From contig NZ_BBYR01000008.1 in NCBI RefSeq assembly GCF_001293525.1, forward strand, positions 48,739-112,738: DNA of 64,000 nucleotides. The letters are read 5' to 3'. Shown here piece after piece: positions 10,416 through 20,356 of this stretch (the first letter of the stretch is position 1; every line of letters starts with the position of its first letter). The position numbers and the translations under genes are program-made. This DNA is from Pseudideonella sakaiensis (GTDB taxonomy: Bacteria; Pseudomonadota; Gammaproteobacteria; Burkholderiales; Burkholderiaceae_C). The notes under the pieces were generated by a model, which saw only the letters and a program-made list of their open reading frames with translations, did not search any database and was not told where the DNA came from.

Positions 10416-10434
10416 CGGCCGGCCTCTCACACTC

Positions 10435-11931
10435 TCAGCCGGCGGCGCGCGCGCGCCGCCGCCACGCGGCCAGGCGCGGCAGCAGCAGCACCGCCACCAC
10501 CGCGACCAGCAGCACGGCCGAGGCCGGCCGCTGCACGAAGACCGTCCAGTGGCCCTCGCCGATCGCCACCGCGTTGCGCAGCTGGGCCTCGGCCAGCGGC
10601 CCGAGGATCATGCCGACGACGACCGGCGCGGTCGGGAAGTCGAAGCGGCGCATCACCAGCCCCAGCAGCCCGATCCCATAGAGCAGGAAGAGATCGAAGG
10701 CGGACTGGCGCATGCCATAGACGCCGACCGTCGCGAAGATCAGGATGCCCGCGTACAGCGGCGCCTTCGGCAGCTTGAGCAGCCGCACCCACAGCCCGAC
10801 CAGCGGCAGGTTCAGGATCAGCAGCATCACGTTGCCGATGTACAGCGAGGCGATCAGCGCCCAGACCAGCGCGCTGTTGGTGTCGAACAGCTGGGGGCCG
10901 GGGTTGATGCCGTAGTTCTGGAAGGCGCCCAGCAGGATCGCAGTGGTGTTCGAGGTCGGGATCCCGAGCGTCAGCAGCGGGATCAGCGTCGCCGTGATCG
11001 CCGCATTGTTCGCCGCCTCCGGCCCGGCCACGCCCTCGATCGCACCGGTGGTGCCGAACTCGGCCTTGTGCGGGCTCAGCTTCTTCTCGGCCGCATAGCT
11101 GAGGAAGGTCGGGATCTCGCTGCCGCCGGCCGGCACCGTGCCGAACGGAAAGCCGATCGCCGTCGCCCGCAGCCACGCCGGCCAGGATCGCCGCCATTCC
11201 TGCCGGCTCATGTGGACCCGGCTCATCGCGTGGCGAGACTCGACCACCCGCCCCTCGTACAGCACCACGTGCAGCGCCTCGGCCACCGCGAACAGGCCGA
11301 CCGCGACCAGCACCACCTCGAGCCCGTCGAGCAGCTCCGGCACGCCGCCGGTGTAGCGCGCCTGGCCGGAGATCTGGTCCAGCCCCACCAGGCCCATCGC
11401 CAGGCCGACGAACAGCGCCGTCAGGCCGCGCAGCGTGCTCTTGCCGAGCACCGCGCTGACCGCGCAGAAGGCCAGCACCATCAGCAGGAAGTACTCCGGC
11501 GGCCCGAGCAGCACCGCATAGCGCGCCACCAGCGGCGCGAACAGCGTGACGAGCACGGTGGCGATGGTGCCGGCGACGAAGGAGCCGATCGCCGCGGTGG
11601 CCAGCGCGGCGCCCGCGCGGCCGTGCTTGGCCATCAGATTGCCCTCCATCGCGGTGACCATCGAGCCGGCCTCGCCCGGCGTGTTCAGCAGGATCGAGGT
11701 GGTGGAGCCGCCGTACATCGCCCCGTAGTAAATGCCGGCGAAGAAGATCATCGAGGCGGTCGGATCGACCTTCAGCGTGATCGGCAGCAGCATCGCCACC
11801 GCGGTGGCCGGCCCGATGCCCGGCAGCACGCCGACGGCGGTGCCGAGCGTGCAGCCGAGCAGCGCCCACAGCAGGTTGACGGGCGTGCCGGCCGTGGCAA
11901 AGCCCTGCAGCAGCTGGTTCCAGAGGTCCAT
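10435..11931 (-). CDS. tctA: Tripartite tricarboxylate transporter large permease TctA
   Basis: 498 aa integral membrane protein with about 11-12 hydrophobic segments. The duplicated family signature appears as [13 protein letters not shown] in the N-terminal half, with a related region around [12 protein letters not shown] in the second half. It works with TctB and the periplasmic TctC to take up carboxylates using an ion gradient. It is third in the tctC-tctB-tctA order, 3 nt after the tctB stop, so they form one operon. The substrate (citrate or another di/tricarboxylate) cannot be read from sequence. Confidence 0.95.
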   Translation of the reverse strand: MDLWNQLLQGFATAGTPVNLLWALLGCTLGTAVGVLPGIGPATAVAMLLPITLKVDPTASMIFFAGIYYGAMYGGSTTSILLNTPGEAGSMVTAMEGNLMAKHGRAGAALATAAIGSFVAGTIATVLVTLFAPLVARYAVLLGPPEYFLLMVLAFCAVSAVLGKSTLRGLTALFVGLAMGLVGLDQISGQARYTGGVPELLDGLEVVLVAVGLFAVAEALHVVLYEGRVVESRHAMSRVHMSRQEWRRSWPAWLRATAIGFPFGTVPAGGSEIPTFLSYAAEKKLSPHKAEFGTTGAIEGVAGPEAANNAAITATLIPLLTLGIPTSNTTAILLGAFQNYGINPGPQLFDTNSALVWALIASLYIGNVMLLILNLPLVGLWVRLLKLPKAPLYAGILIFATVGVYGMRQSAFDLFLLYGIGLLGLVMRRFDFPTAPVVVGMILGPLAEAQLRNAVAIGEGHWTVFVQRPASAVLLVAVVAVLLLPRLAAWRRRARAAG

Positions 11932-11934
11932 GGT

Positions 11935-12432
11935 TCAGATCCAGCCGGTGCCGGTCAGGCCCGGCAGCTGGATGGCCAGCAGCTGCGTGAACATCCAGTA
12001 CACCGGCGCCGCGATGGCCGCGCCGAGCAGTGCATCCTTCAACCAGCCCGCGAGCCCGCGGTCGGTCGCCCCCTGGGCACTCCGGAAGCCCCGCACCGCG
12101 AGCATGAAGCACAGGCTGCAGCCGAGGATGAAACCGAGCCGCGTGATGAGCGCGGCGTTCGCGAGCAGGCCGGCGGACACCCAGCCGAAGCCGGCCCAGT
12201 GCGGCGGCGCCTCGTCCGGGGCCGTATCCAGCTGCCGGAAGCCGCCGCGCGCCACCTCTGCGCCCAGCGCGATGCCGCACAGCGCGAGCGCGATGCCGAC
12301 GACCCAGGGCAGGAAGTTCGGTCCGACGCCGCCGTAGCCGGCGTCGCCGGGAATCGTGGTGGCCCCCGCCAACAGCGCGAGGCCCGACAGCAGCGTGCCG
12401 CCGGCCACGAGCGCCTGCCCGCGCCGGGTCAT
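11935..12432 (-). CDS. tctB: Tripartite tricarboxylate transporter small membrane subunit TctB
   Basis: 165 aa with four hydrophobic segments (about 7-25, 38-58, 83-115, 133-153). The G-Y-G-G-V-G-P-N-F-L-P-W motif near residue 32 is typical of the TctB family. The ATG overlaps the tctC stop (TGATG), so translation is probably coupled. The same frame is open much further upstream, but that part is antisense or out-of-frame shadow of tctC. Confidence 0.92.
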   Translation of the reverse strand: MTRRGQALVAGGTLLSGLALLAGATTIPGDAGYGGVGPNFLPWVVGIALALCGIALGAEVARGGFRQLDTAPDEAPPHWAGFGWVSAGLLANAALITRLGFILGCSLCFMLAVRGFRSAQGATDRGLAGWLKDALLGAAIAAPVYWMFTQLLAIQLPGLTGTGWI

Positions 12433-13403
12433 CAGATCATCCCCGACTTGGCCATCACCGCGCGCAGGCTCGCGAACTCGCGGTCGACGAAGGCCTCGAA
12501 CTCGGCGCCGACCATCAGCGCAGGCGTCCAGCCGTTGCGCTCCAGCGCCTCCGCCCAGGACTTGCTCCGCGTGGCCTTCACCACCAGGTCGGTCAGCGCC
12601 TTGCGCTGCTCGGGCGTGATGCCGCCGGCGCCATAGACGCCGCGCCAGTTGCCGATCACCACGTCGACGCCCTGCTCCTTCAGCGTCGGCACGTCGATGC
12701 CCTTCAGGCGCGTCTCCGAGGTCACGCCGATCGGCCGCATGCGGCCGGTCTTGATGTACTCGGCGAACTCGCTGTAGCCGCTGCCGCCGACCGTGACGTT
12801 GCCGCCGAGCACCGCGGCGATCGCCTCGCCGCCGCCGCGGAAGGCGACGTAGTTGATCTTGCTCGGGTCCACACCGACGGCGCGCGCGATCATCGCTGCG
12901 GCGATGTGCTCGGTCGAGCCGCGCGAGCCGCCGCCCCACTTGACGCTGCCCGGATCGCGCTTCATCTGCTCGATCACGTCGGCCATCGACTTCAGCGGCG
13001 AGTTGGCCGGCAGCACGAAGACGTTGTACTCGCTGGTCAGCCGGGCCAGCGGCGTCGCCTGGTTCAGGCTCACCGGCGGCTTGCCGGTGATGATCCCGCC
13101 GAGCATCACCGCGCCCATCACCATCAGCGCATGCGGGTCGCCCTTGCTCGCGTTGGCGAACTGCGCCAGGCCGATGGCTCCGGCGGCGCCGCCCTTGTTG
13201 TCGAAGCTGACCGAGGCCGCCGCGCCCGCATCCTGCAGCGCCTTGCCGAGCGCCCGGCCGGTCAGGTCCCAGCCGCCGCCCGGGTTGGCCGGGATCATCA
13301 TCTTCAGATTGGCGGGCGCCTGCGCGCGGGCCGGCAGCGGCAGCACGCCGGCGGCGGCCAGCGCGGCCAGGGTCTTCAGAAAGTGATCGCGGCGCATCGT
13401 CAT
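12432..13403 (-). CDS. tctC: Periplasmic solute-binding protein TctC (Bug family)
   Basis: 323 aa. Residues 1-28 form a signal peptide (M-R-R-D-H-F-L-K-T-L-A-A-L then A-R-A-Q-A). The mature protein starts with K-M-M-I-P-A-N-P-G-G-G-W-D-L, the Bug/TctC ligand-loop motif. It delivers the carboxylate to TctAB in the inner membrane. GGAGGAGACAGCC supports the ATG at 13403. Divergent from tctDE with 101 bp between. In this family such proteins are numerous in Burkholderiales; here the linked permease and sensor genes make it a complete set. Confidence 0.93.
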   Translation of the reverse strand: MTMRRDHFLKTLAALAAAGVLPLPARAQAPANLKMMIPANPGGGWDLTGRALGKALQDAGAAASVSFDNKGGAAGAIGLAQFANASKGDPHALMVMGAVMLGGIITGKPPVSLNQATPLARLTSEYNVFVLPANSPLKSMADVIEQMKRDPGSVKWGGGSRGSTEHIAAAMIARAVGVDPSKINYVAFRGGGEAIAAVLGGNVTVGGSGYSEFAEYIKTGRMRPIGVTSETRLKGIDVPTLKEQGVDVVIGNWRGVYGAGGITPEQRKALTDLVVKATRSKSWAEALERNGWTPALMVGAEFEAFVDREFASLRAVMAKSGMI

Positions 13404-13431
13404 GGCTGTCTCCTCCGTCCGGGCTCGTCCC

Positions 13432-13437
13432 GATAAT
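13432..13437 (+). promoter_or_regulatory. -10-like element of the tctDE operon in the tctC-tctD divergent region
   Basis: GATAAT in the context CCCGATAATCCTGCG, 67 bp before the tctD ATG. The 101-bp region between tctC and tctD should also hold the TctD operator for tctC. I could not identify direct repeats with confidence. Confidence 0.4.
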
Positions 13438-13504
13438 CCTGCGCATCGTCAAGGCCCAGGCTGTCAGCCGGCTGTCGAACGACCTAGGGGAAGCACCAGG
13501 GGCC

Positions 13505-14194
13505 ATGAAGCTGCTGCTGATCGAGGACAACGACGCGATGCGCACCACGCTGCAGCGCAGCTTCGAGCGCTGGGGGGCCCAGGTGGTGGCCTGCGCCGAC
13601 GGCGCCCGCGCACTGGACCGCTGGCGCGCCAGCCTGCCGGACGTCGTGCTGCTGGACCTCAGCCTGCCCGGGATGGACGGGCTGGAGGTGCTGGCCCAGG
13701 CGCGCGCCGAAGGGCTGCTGGCGCCGGTGCTGATCCTGACCGCGCGCGGCACCGTCGGCGACCGCGTGCTCGGCCTCAATGCCGGCGCCGACGACTACCT
13801 GCCCAAGCCCTTCGACCTCGACGAGCTGGAGGCCCGGGTGCGGGCGCTGGCGCGCCGGGCCGGCGCCGAGCGCAGCCCCGGCCTGCCCGACGACGACTTC
13901 GGTCCCGCCTGTGGCGGCCTGCGCTGCGACCGCCGCAGCGGCGCGGTGCACTGGCACGACACGGTCTTCGAGCTGCCGAGCCGCGAGCTGGCGCTGCTGC
14001 GCGCGCTGCTGGCCCGGCCCGGCCAGGCCGCGAGCAAGGAAGCGCTGTTCGCCCAGGTCTTCGACGGCGAGCCCGACGTGCAGCCGGAAGCGATCGAGGT
14101 GGTCGCCTACCGGCTGCGCAAACGCCTCGCGCCCACCGGCGTGCAGCTCGTCACGCTGCGCGGGCTGGGCTACCTGCTGAAGGCCACGCCGTGA
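13505..14194 (+). CDS. tctD: Response regulator TctD (OmpR/PhoB family)
   Basis: 229 aa. Receiver domain 1-115 with acidic pair E-D-N-D at 7-10, phosphoacceptor D51 in V-V-L-L-D-L-S-L-P-G, and the L-P-K-P-F lysine. The winged-helix DNA-binding domain spans about 130-229 (L-P-S-R-E-L-A-L-L, then V-A-Y-R-L-R-K-R-L and G-L-G-Y-L-L). It should activate the divergent tctCBA genes when the carboxylate is sensed. AGGGG precedes the ATG. The stop overlaps the GTG start of the sensor gene, giving coupled expression. Confidence 0.93.
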   Translation: MKLLLIEDNDAMRTTLQRSFERWGAQVVACADGARALDRWRASLPDVVLLDLSLPGMDGLEVLAQARAEGLLAPVLILTARGTVGDRVLGLNAGADDYLPKPFDLDELEARVRALARRAGAERSPGLPDDDFGPACGGLRCDRRSGAVHWHDTVFELPSRELALLRALLARPGQAASKEALFAQVFDGEPDVQPEAIEVVAYRLRKRLAPTGVQLVTLRGLGYLLKATP

Positions 14195-15708
14195 GCGAAC
14201 CCGCCGCAGCGACGCCGGACGCGTCGACGCGCCACCCGCCGGACCGGCCGGATCCGGCCGCAGGCCGCCCGGCGCGCCGCCGCTGGCGGCCGGCGAGCCT
14301 GCGCAGCCAGCTGCTGCTGGGCATCCTGCTCCCCGTCGGGCTGCTGGTCGCGGTGAACGCGCTGAGCCTGTACCGCCAGGCCCTGAGCGCGGCCGACACC
14401 GCCTACGACCGCACGCTGCTGGCCTCGGCCAAGTCGCTGGGCGAATCACTGGAGATCGTCGGCCAGGGCGACGCGGCGCGGGTGCGCGCGACGGTGCCCT
14501 ACTCCGCGCTGGAGGCCTTCGAGGCCGACAACCGCAGCCGCATGTTCTACAAGGTCAGCGGCTTCCGCGGCGAGTGGGTGTCCGGCTTCGAGGACCTGCC
14601 GCCGTGGCGCGGGCAACTGCCCGCGCAGGGGTTGTACGCGGCGCTCGTGCACTTCTACAACGACCGCTACCGCGACCAGGCGGTGCGCGTGGCCGTGCTG
14701 CTGCAGCCGGTCGCATCGGCCGAGGGCCGCGGCATGGCCACGATCCAGGTGGCCGAAACGCTGGAGCTGCGCGAGACGCTGGCGCGGCGCATCCTGTTCG
14801 ACACCCTGTGGCGCCAGGCCGCGCTGCTGGCGGTGATCGCCGGCGTCGTGGTGTGGGTGGTCCAGCACGCGCTGCAGCCGGTGCGCCGGCTCAGCACGGC
14901 GCTGCGCGAGCGCCCGCCGCAGGCGCTCGGCCCGCTGCCGGACGCGGACGCGCCGCAGGAGCTGCGGCCGCTGCTGGACGCCACCAACCACGTGATGGCG
15001 CGGCTGGACGAACTGCTCGGCCACCAGCGCCGCTTCGTGCGCGACACCGCGCACCAGCTGCGCACGCCGCTGGCGGTGCTGAAGACGCAGGTGCAGTCCG
15101 CACGGCGCGGCGACCTGCCGGCCGAGCAGGCGCTGGCGGAGATCGACGGCACCGTGGCGCGCGCGACCACGCTGGCCAACCAGATGCTCTCGCTGGCCAA
15201 GGTGGAGCAGCTGCGCCAGCAGGGCGTGGCCCCGGTGGAGGACTGGGCCCCGGCCGCCCGCGAGGTGGCGCTGGACCTCGCGGCGCTGGTGGCCGAGCGC
15301 CAGCTCGACTTCTCGATCGACACCGTCGCGGCGCCGGTGCGCGTGCATGCCTGGGCGCTGCGCGAGCTGACGCGCAACCTGCTGCACAACGCGATCCGCC
15401 ACTGCCCGCCGGGGGGGCCGCTGGCGATCTCGCTGCGGCGGGAGGACGGGCAGGCGGTGCTGCGGCTGGTCGACAGCGGCCCCGGCCTGGCGCCCGGCGT
15501 CGGCGAGCGCCTGTTCCAGCCCTTCTCGACCGCGCTGTCCGCCGGCGGCCACCTGCCTGGCGGCACCGGGCTGGGGCTGGCGATCTGCCGCGACATCGTC
15601 GACGCGGCGGGCGGCCGCATCGTGCTGCGCAACCGCGAGGACGCGGCGGGGGCGGTCCTCGGCCTGGAGGCCTGCGTGCAGCTGCCGCTGGCGGACAATC
15701 CCGCCTGA
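14191..15708 (+). CDS. tctE: Sensor histidine kinase TctE
   Basis: 505 aa, inner membrane. GTG start overlaps the tctD stop (GTGA). Residues 1-30 are a Pro/Arg-rich cytoplasmic tail. A membrane segment at about 43-63 is followed by a periplasmic sensor domain to about 205, then a second membrane segment (about 210-230). The dimerisation box has H288 in D-T-A-H-Q-L-R-T-P-L. The ATPase domain shows N-L-L-H-N-A-I-R-H (N box), V-D-S-G-P-G-L (G1) and G-G-T-G-L-G-L-A-I (G2). It phosphorylates TctD. The family senses tri/dicarboxylates; the ligand is not known here. Confidence 0.93.
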   Translation: MSEPAAATPDASTRHPPDRPDPAAGRPARRRWRPASLRSQLLLGILLPVGLLVAVNALSLYRQALSAADTAYDRTLLASAKSLGESLEIVGQGDAARVRATVPYSALEAFEADNRSRMFYKVSGFRGEWVSGFEDLPPWRGQLPAQGLYAALVHFYNDRYRDQAVRVAVLLQPVASAEGRGMATIQVAETLELRETLARRILFDTLWRQAALLAVIAGVVVWVVQHALQPVRRLSTALRERPPQALGPLPDADAPQELRPLLDATNHVMARLDELLGHQRRFVRDTAHQLRTPLAVLKTQVQSARRGDLPAEQALAEIDGTVARATTLANQMLSLAKVEQLRQQGVAPVEDWAPAAREVALDLAALVAERQLDFSIDTVAAPVRVHAWALRELTRNLLHNAIRHCPPGGPLAISLRREDGQAVLRLVDSGPGLAPGVGERLFQPFSTALSAGGHLPGGTGLGLAICRDIVDAAGGRIVLRNREDAAGAVLGLEACVQLPLADNPA

Positions 15709-16136
15709 TGGATCGACACGACGACGGCGGCCGCGACGGGCCGCGACTCGACAAGTGGCTGTGGGCGGCGCGCTTCTGCAAGACGCGCGGCGTCGCGCAG
15801 GACGAGATCGACAAGGGCCGGGTCACGGTGAACGGCCAGGCCGCCAAGGCCTCGCGCGCGCTGCGGGTGGGCGACCGGGTCGGCCTGCGGCTGCCGGGCG
15901 GGCTGGAGCGGACGGTCGTGGTGCGCGGCCTGAGCGCCGTGCGCGGGCCTGCGCCGGTGGCCCAGGCGCTGTACGAAGAGACGGCCGACAGCCTGGCGGC
16001 ACGCGCGCGCGCCGCCGAGCAGCGCCGGCTCGCACCCGAGCCCTCGCAGGCGATCGAGCAGGGGCGGCCCACCAAGCGCGACCGCCGCCAGCTCGGGGAG
16101 TGGACGCGCTGGAGCGCCAGCCTGGATCCGGACTGA
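15708..16136 (+). CDS. hslR: Heat shock protein 15, S4-domain ribosome-associated protein
   Basis: 142 aa. Residues 10-70 form an S4 RNA-binding domain: P-R-L-D-K-W-L-W-A-A-R-F-C-K-T-R then G-R-V-T-V-N-G-Q-A-A-K. The C-terminus is basic and ends T-K-R-D-R-R-Q-L-G-E-W, as in Hsp15. In E. coli Hsp15 recycles 50S subunits stalled with nascent chains. The ATG overlaps the tctE stop (TGATG). A GACAAT hexamer lies 8 nt before the start inside tctE, so it could also have its own promoter. The next genes are grpE-dnaK-dnaJ. Confidence 0.9.
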   Translation: MDRHDDGGRDGPRLDKWLWAARFCKTRGVAQDEIDKGRVTVNGQAAKASRALRVGDRVGLRLPGGLERTVVVRGLSAVRGPAPVAQALYEETADSLAARARAAEQRRLAPEPSQAIEQGRPTKRDRRQLGEWTRWSASLDPD

Positions 16137-16256
16137 TCGGACGGACGCGCCGAACCCGACCCCGGGCGCCCGTTCCCTCCTCGAGCCGCGGCGGCACCCC
16201 CCGCCCACTGCAGCGCCCGTCCGGCTGCACCGCCGCCAGCGCCGTCGGGTCGCCCT

Positions 16257-16284
16257 CTTGAAACCAGGGAATTGATCCCCAGTT
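16257..16284 (+). promoter_or_regulatory. Sigma-32 (heat shock) promoter of grpE
   Basis: CTTGAAA at 16257-16263, a 13-bp spacer, then CCCCAGTT at 16277-16284. The RpoH consensus is CTTGAAA, 13-15 bp, CCCCATNT. The -35 matches fully and the -10 departs at one specified base. It lies 47 bp before the grpE ATG in the right orientation. No CIRCE inverted repeat (HrcA site) is visible here. Confidence 0.85.
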
Positions 16285-16331
16285 CCCCTTCGACCCCGAA
16301 CCCACCGGAGCCACGCGCTCCCCCTTGACCC

Positions 16332-16880
16332 ATGTCGACGAACGAGACGCCGCCGAATCCGCCCGAAACCCCCGCCGACGACGGCCACGCCGCGGGCGCC
16401 GACGCCCCCGCCGCGCTGCAGGCCCGGCTGGCCGAACTCGAGGCCCGGCATGCGGAGGTGGCCGACGCCTACCTGCGCGCCAAGGCCGAGGCCGAGAACA
16501 CCCGCCGCCGTGCCGACGAGGAGATGTCCAAGGCCCGCAAGTTCGCGATCGAGGCCTTCGCCGAGAGCCTGCTGCCGGTGAAGGACAGCCTGGAGGCGGC
16601 GGTGGCCCTGCCGTCGGCCAGCGTGGAGCAGGTGCTCGAGGGCGTCCACGCGACGCTGCGCCAGCTCGCCAGCGCGCTCGAGCGCAACAAGGTCGTGGAG
16701 GTCAACCCGGCCGCCGGCACGAAGTTCGACCCGCACCAGCACCAGGCGATCAGCGTGGTGCCGCTGCCGGCCGACGCCGCGCAGGATCCGAACACCGTGG
16801 TCACCGTGCTGCAGAAGGGCTACCTGATCGCCGAGCGTGTGCTGCGGCCGGCCCTGGTGACGGTGTCGGCGCCGAAATGA
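16332..16880 (+). CDS. grpE: Nucleotide exchange factor GrpE
   Basis: 182 aa. The N-terminal ~30 residues are Pro/Ala-rich; a coiled-coil helix spans about 35-85 ([17 protein letters not shown]); the C-terminal beta domain ends [10 protein letters not shown]. The motif F-D-P-H-Q-H-Q-A-I is diagnostic. It releases ADP from DnaK. A sigma32-type promoter lies directly upstream, and dnaK starts 89 bp downstream. Confidence 0.96.
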   Translation: MSTNETPPNPPETPADDGHAAGADAPAALQARLAELEARHAEVADAYLRAKAEAENTRRRADEEMSKARKFAIEAFAESLLPVKDSLEAAVALPSASVEQVLEGVHATLRQLASALERNKVVEVNPAAGTKFDPHQHQAISVVPLPADAAQDPNTVVTVLQKGYLIAERVLRPALVTVSAPK

Positions 16881-16904
16881 GGGCCGCCGCGTCCCCGTCC
16901 GCCG

Positions 16905-16931
16905 CTTGATTCCGCGCGACTTATCCACACG
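16905..16931 (+). promoter_or_regulatory. Possible second, weak sigma32 promoter before dnaK
   Basis: CTTGATT at 16905-16911, then 13 bp, then CCACACG. The -35 resembles the heat-shock consensus but the -10 matches poorly. dnaK may simply be read from the grpE promoter. Confidence 0.25.
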
Positions 16932-16969
16932 TTGACCCCAAGACAGATTCACGCTCCAGGAGCAACCCC

Positions 16970-18940
<1,971 letters not shown>

Positions 18941-19049
18941 GCCGCCGAGCCGCCGGTCCGGCTCGCGCCAGACCGGCCCGGCCCCCCGCCCTCCCCCGTG
19001 ATGCTCCCTGGGCGCACGGGGGCTTCGCGTTTCACGAATCCCACCCCCC

Positions 19050-20183
19050 ATGGCAAAGCGCGACTACTACGAGGTCCTCGGCGTTCCGAAGAACGCGAGC
19101 GACGAGGACATCAAGAAGGCCTACCGCAAGCTGGCGATGAAGTTCCACCCCGACCGCAACCAGGGCGACGGGGCGAAGAAGGCCGAGGAGCAGTTCAAGG
19201 AGGCCAAGGAGGCCTACGAGATGCTCTCCGATGCGCAGAAGCGGGCAGCCTACGACCAGTACGGGCATGCCGGCGTCGACCCGAACATGGGGGGCCGCGG
19301 CGGCGGCGCCGAGGGCTTCGGCGGCTTCGCGGAAGCCTTCGGCGACATCTTCGGCGACATCTTCGGCGGCGCCGGGCAGCGCCGCGGCGGGCAGCAGGTC
19401 TACCGCGGCAGCGACCTCTCCTACGCGATGGAGATCACGCTGGAGGAGGCCGCGCACGGCAAGGAGAGCCAGATCCGCATCCCGAGCTGGGAAAGCTGCG
19501 AGACCTGCCACGGCAGCGGCGCCAAGCCCGGCACCAGCCCCAAGGTCTGCACCACCTGCAACGGCTCGGGGCAGGTGACGATGCGCCAGGGCTTCTTCAG
19601 CATCCAGCAGACCTGCCCGCACTGCCGCGGCAGCGGCAAGATCATTCCGGAGCCCTGCACCACCTGCCACGGCCAGGGCCGCATCAAGCGCAACAAGACG
19701 CTCGAGGTGAAGATCCCCGCGGGCATCAACGAGGGCATGCGCATCCGCTCGGCCGGCAACGGCGAGCCCGGCACCAACGGCGGGCCGCCGGGCGACCTGT
19801 ACATCGAGATCCGGATCAAGCAGCACGAGATCTTCGAGCGCGACGGCGACGACCTGCACTGCACGGTGCCGGTCGGGCTGACCGCCGCCGCGCTGGGCGG
19901 CCAGATCGAGGTGCCGACGCTCAGCGGCAAGGCGGAGATCGAACTGCCCGAGGGCACCCAGCACGGCAAGACTTTCCGGCTGCGCGGCAAGGGCATCAAG
20001 GGCGTGCGCTCGAGCTACCCGGGCGACCTGTACTGCCACGTCAGCGTCGAGACGCCGGTCAAGCTGACCGAGCACCAGCGCAAGCTGCTGAAGGAGCTGG
20101 ACGAGTCCTTCCGGCGCGGCGGCGACAAGCACTCGCCGACCTCGAAGTCCTGGTCGGACCGCGTGAAGGACCTGTTCAAGTAG
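19050..20183 (+). CDS. dnaJ: Co-chaperone DnaJ (Hsp40)
   Basis: 377 aa. J domain 1-70 with K-F-H-P-D-R-N (the HPD motif). A Gly/Phe-rich region follows (about 75-115, [12 protein letters not shown]). Four C-x-x-C-x-G zinc repeats lie at about 145-215 (C-E-T-C-H-G, C-T-T-C-N-G, C-P-H-C-R-G, C-T-T-C-H-G). The C-terminal substrate domain completes a type I DnaJ. It stimulates DnaK ATPase. The 109-bp gap after dnaK has no clear promoter, so it is likely co-transcribed. Confidence 0.98.
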   Translation: MAKRDYYEVLGVPKNASDEDIKKAYRKLAMKFHPDRNQGDGAKKAEEQFKEAKEAYEMLSDAQKRAAYDQYGHAGVDPNMGGRGGGAEGFGGFAEAFGDIFGDIFGGAGQRRGGQQVYRGSDLSYAMEITLEEAAHGKESQIRIPSWESCETCHGSGAKPGTSPKVCTTCNGSGQVTMRQGFFSIQQTCPHCRGSGKIIPEPCTTCHGQGRIKRNKTLEVKIPAGINEGMRIRSAGNGEPGTNGGPPGDLYIEIRIKQHEIFERDGDDLHCTVPVGLTAAALGGQIEVPTLSGKAEIELPEGTQHGKTFRLRGKGIKGVRSSYPGDLYCHVSVETPVKLTEHQRKLLKELDESFRRGGDKHSPTSKSWSDRVKDLFK

Positions 20184-20356
20184 GCGCCGCCCGGCCGGCC
20201 CGGGCCGGCTCAAGCCGCGGCCGGTCCGGCCGATAACCGGGCACGTCCAGGAGCGTGTCCGATGTCCCTCCCGCCCAGCCGGCCCCGCGCCGGCGCTCGA
20301 GCCGTGTCCGCACCCACCGCCCCCCGGGCAGGGGTCCGCATTGCCAGGAGCTCGTC

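Noticed and set aside
16137..16331. CIRCE (HrcA) element before grpE
   Set aside because: No TTAGCACTC-N9-GAGTGCTAA-like inverted repeat is present; the sigma32 promoter explains heat control.
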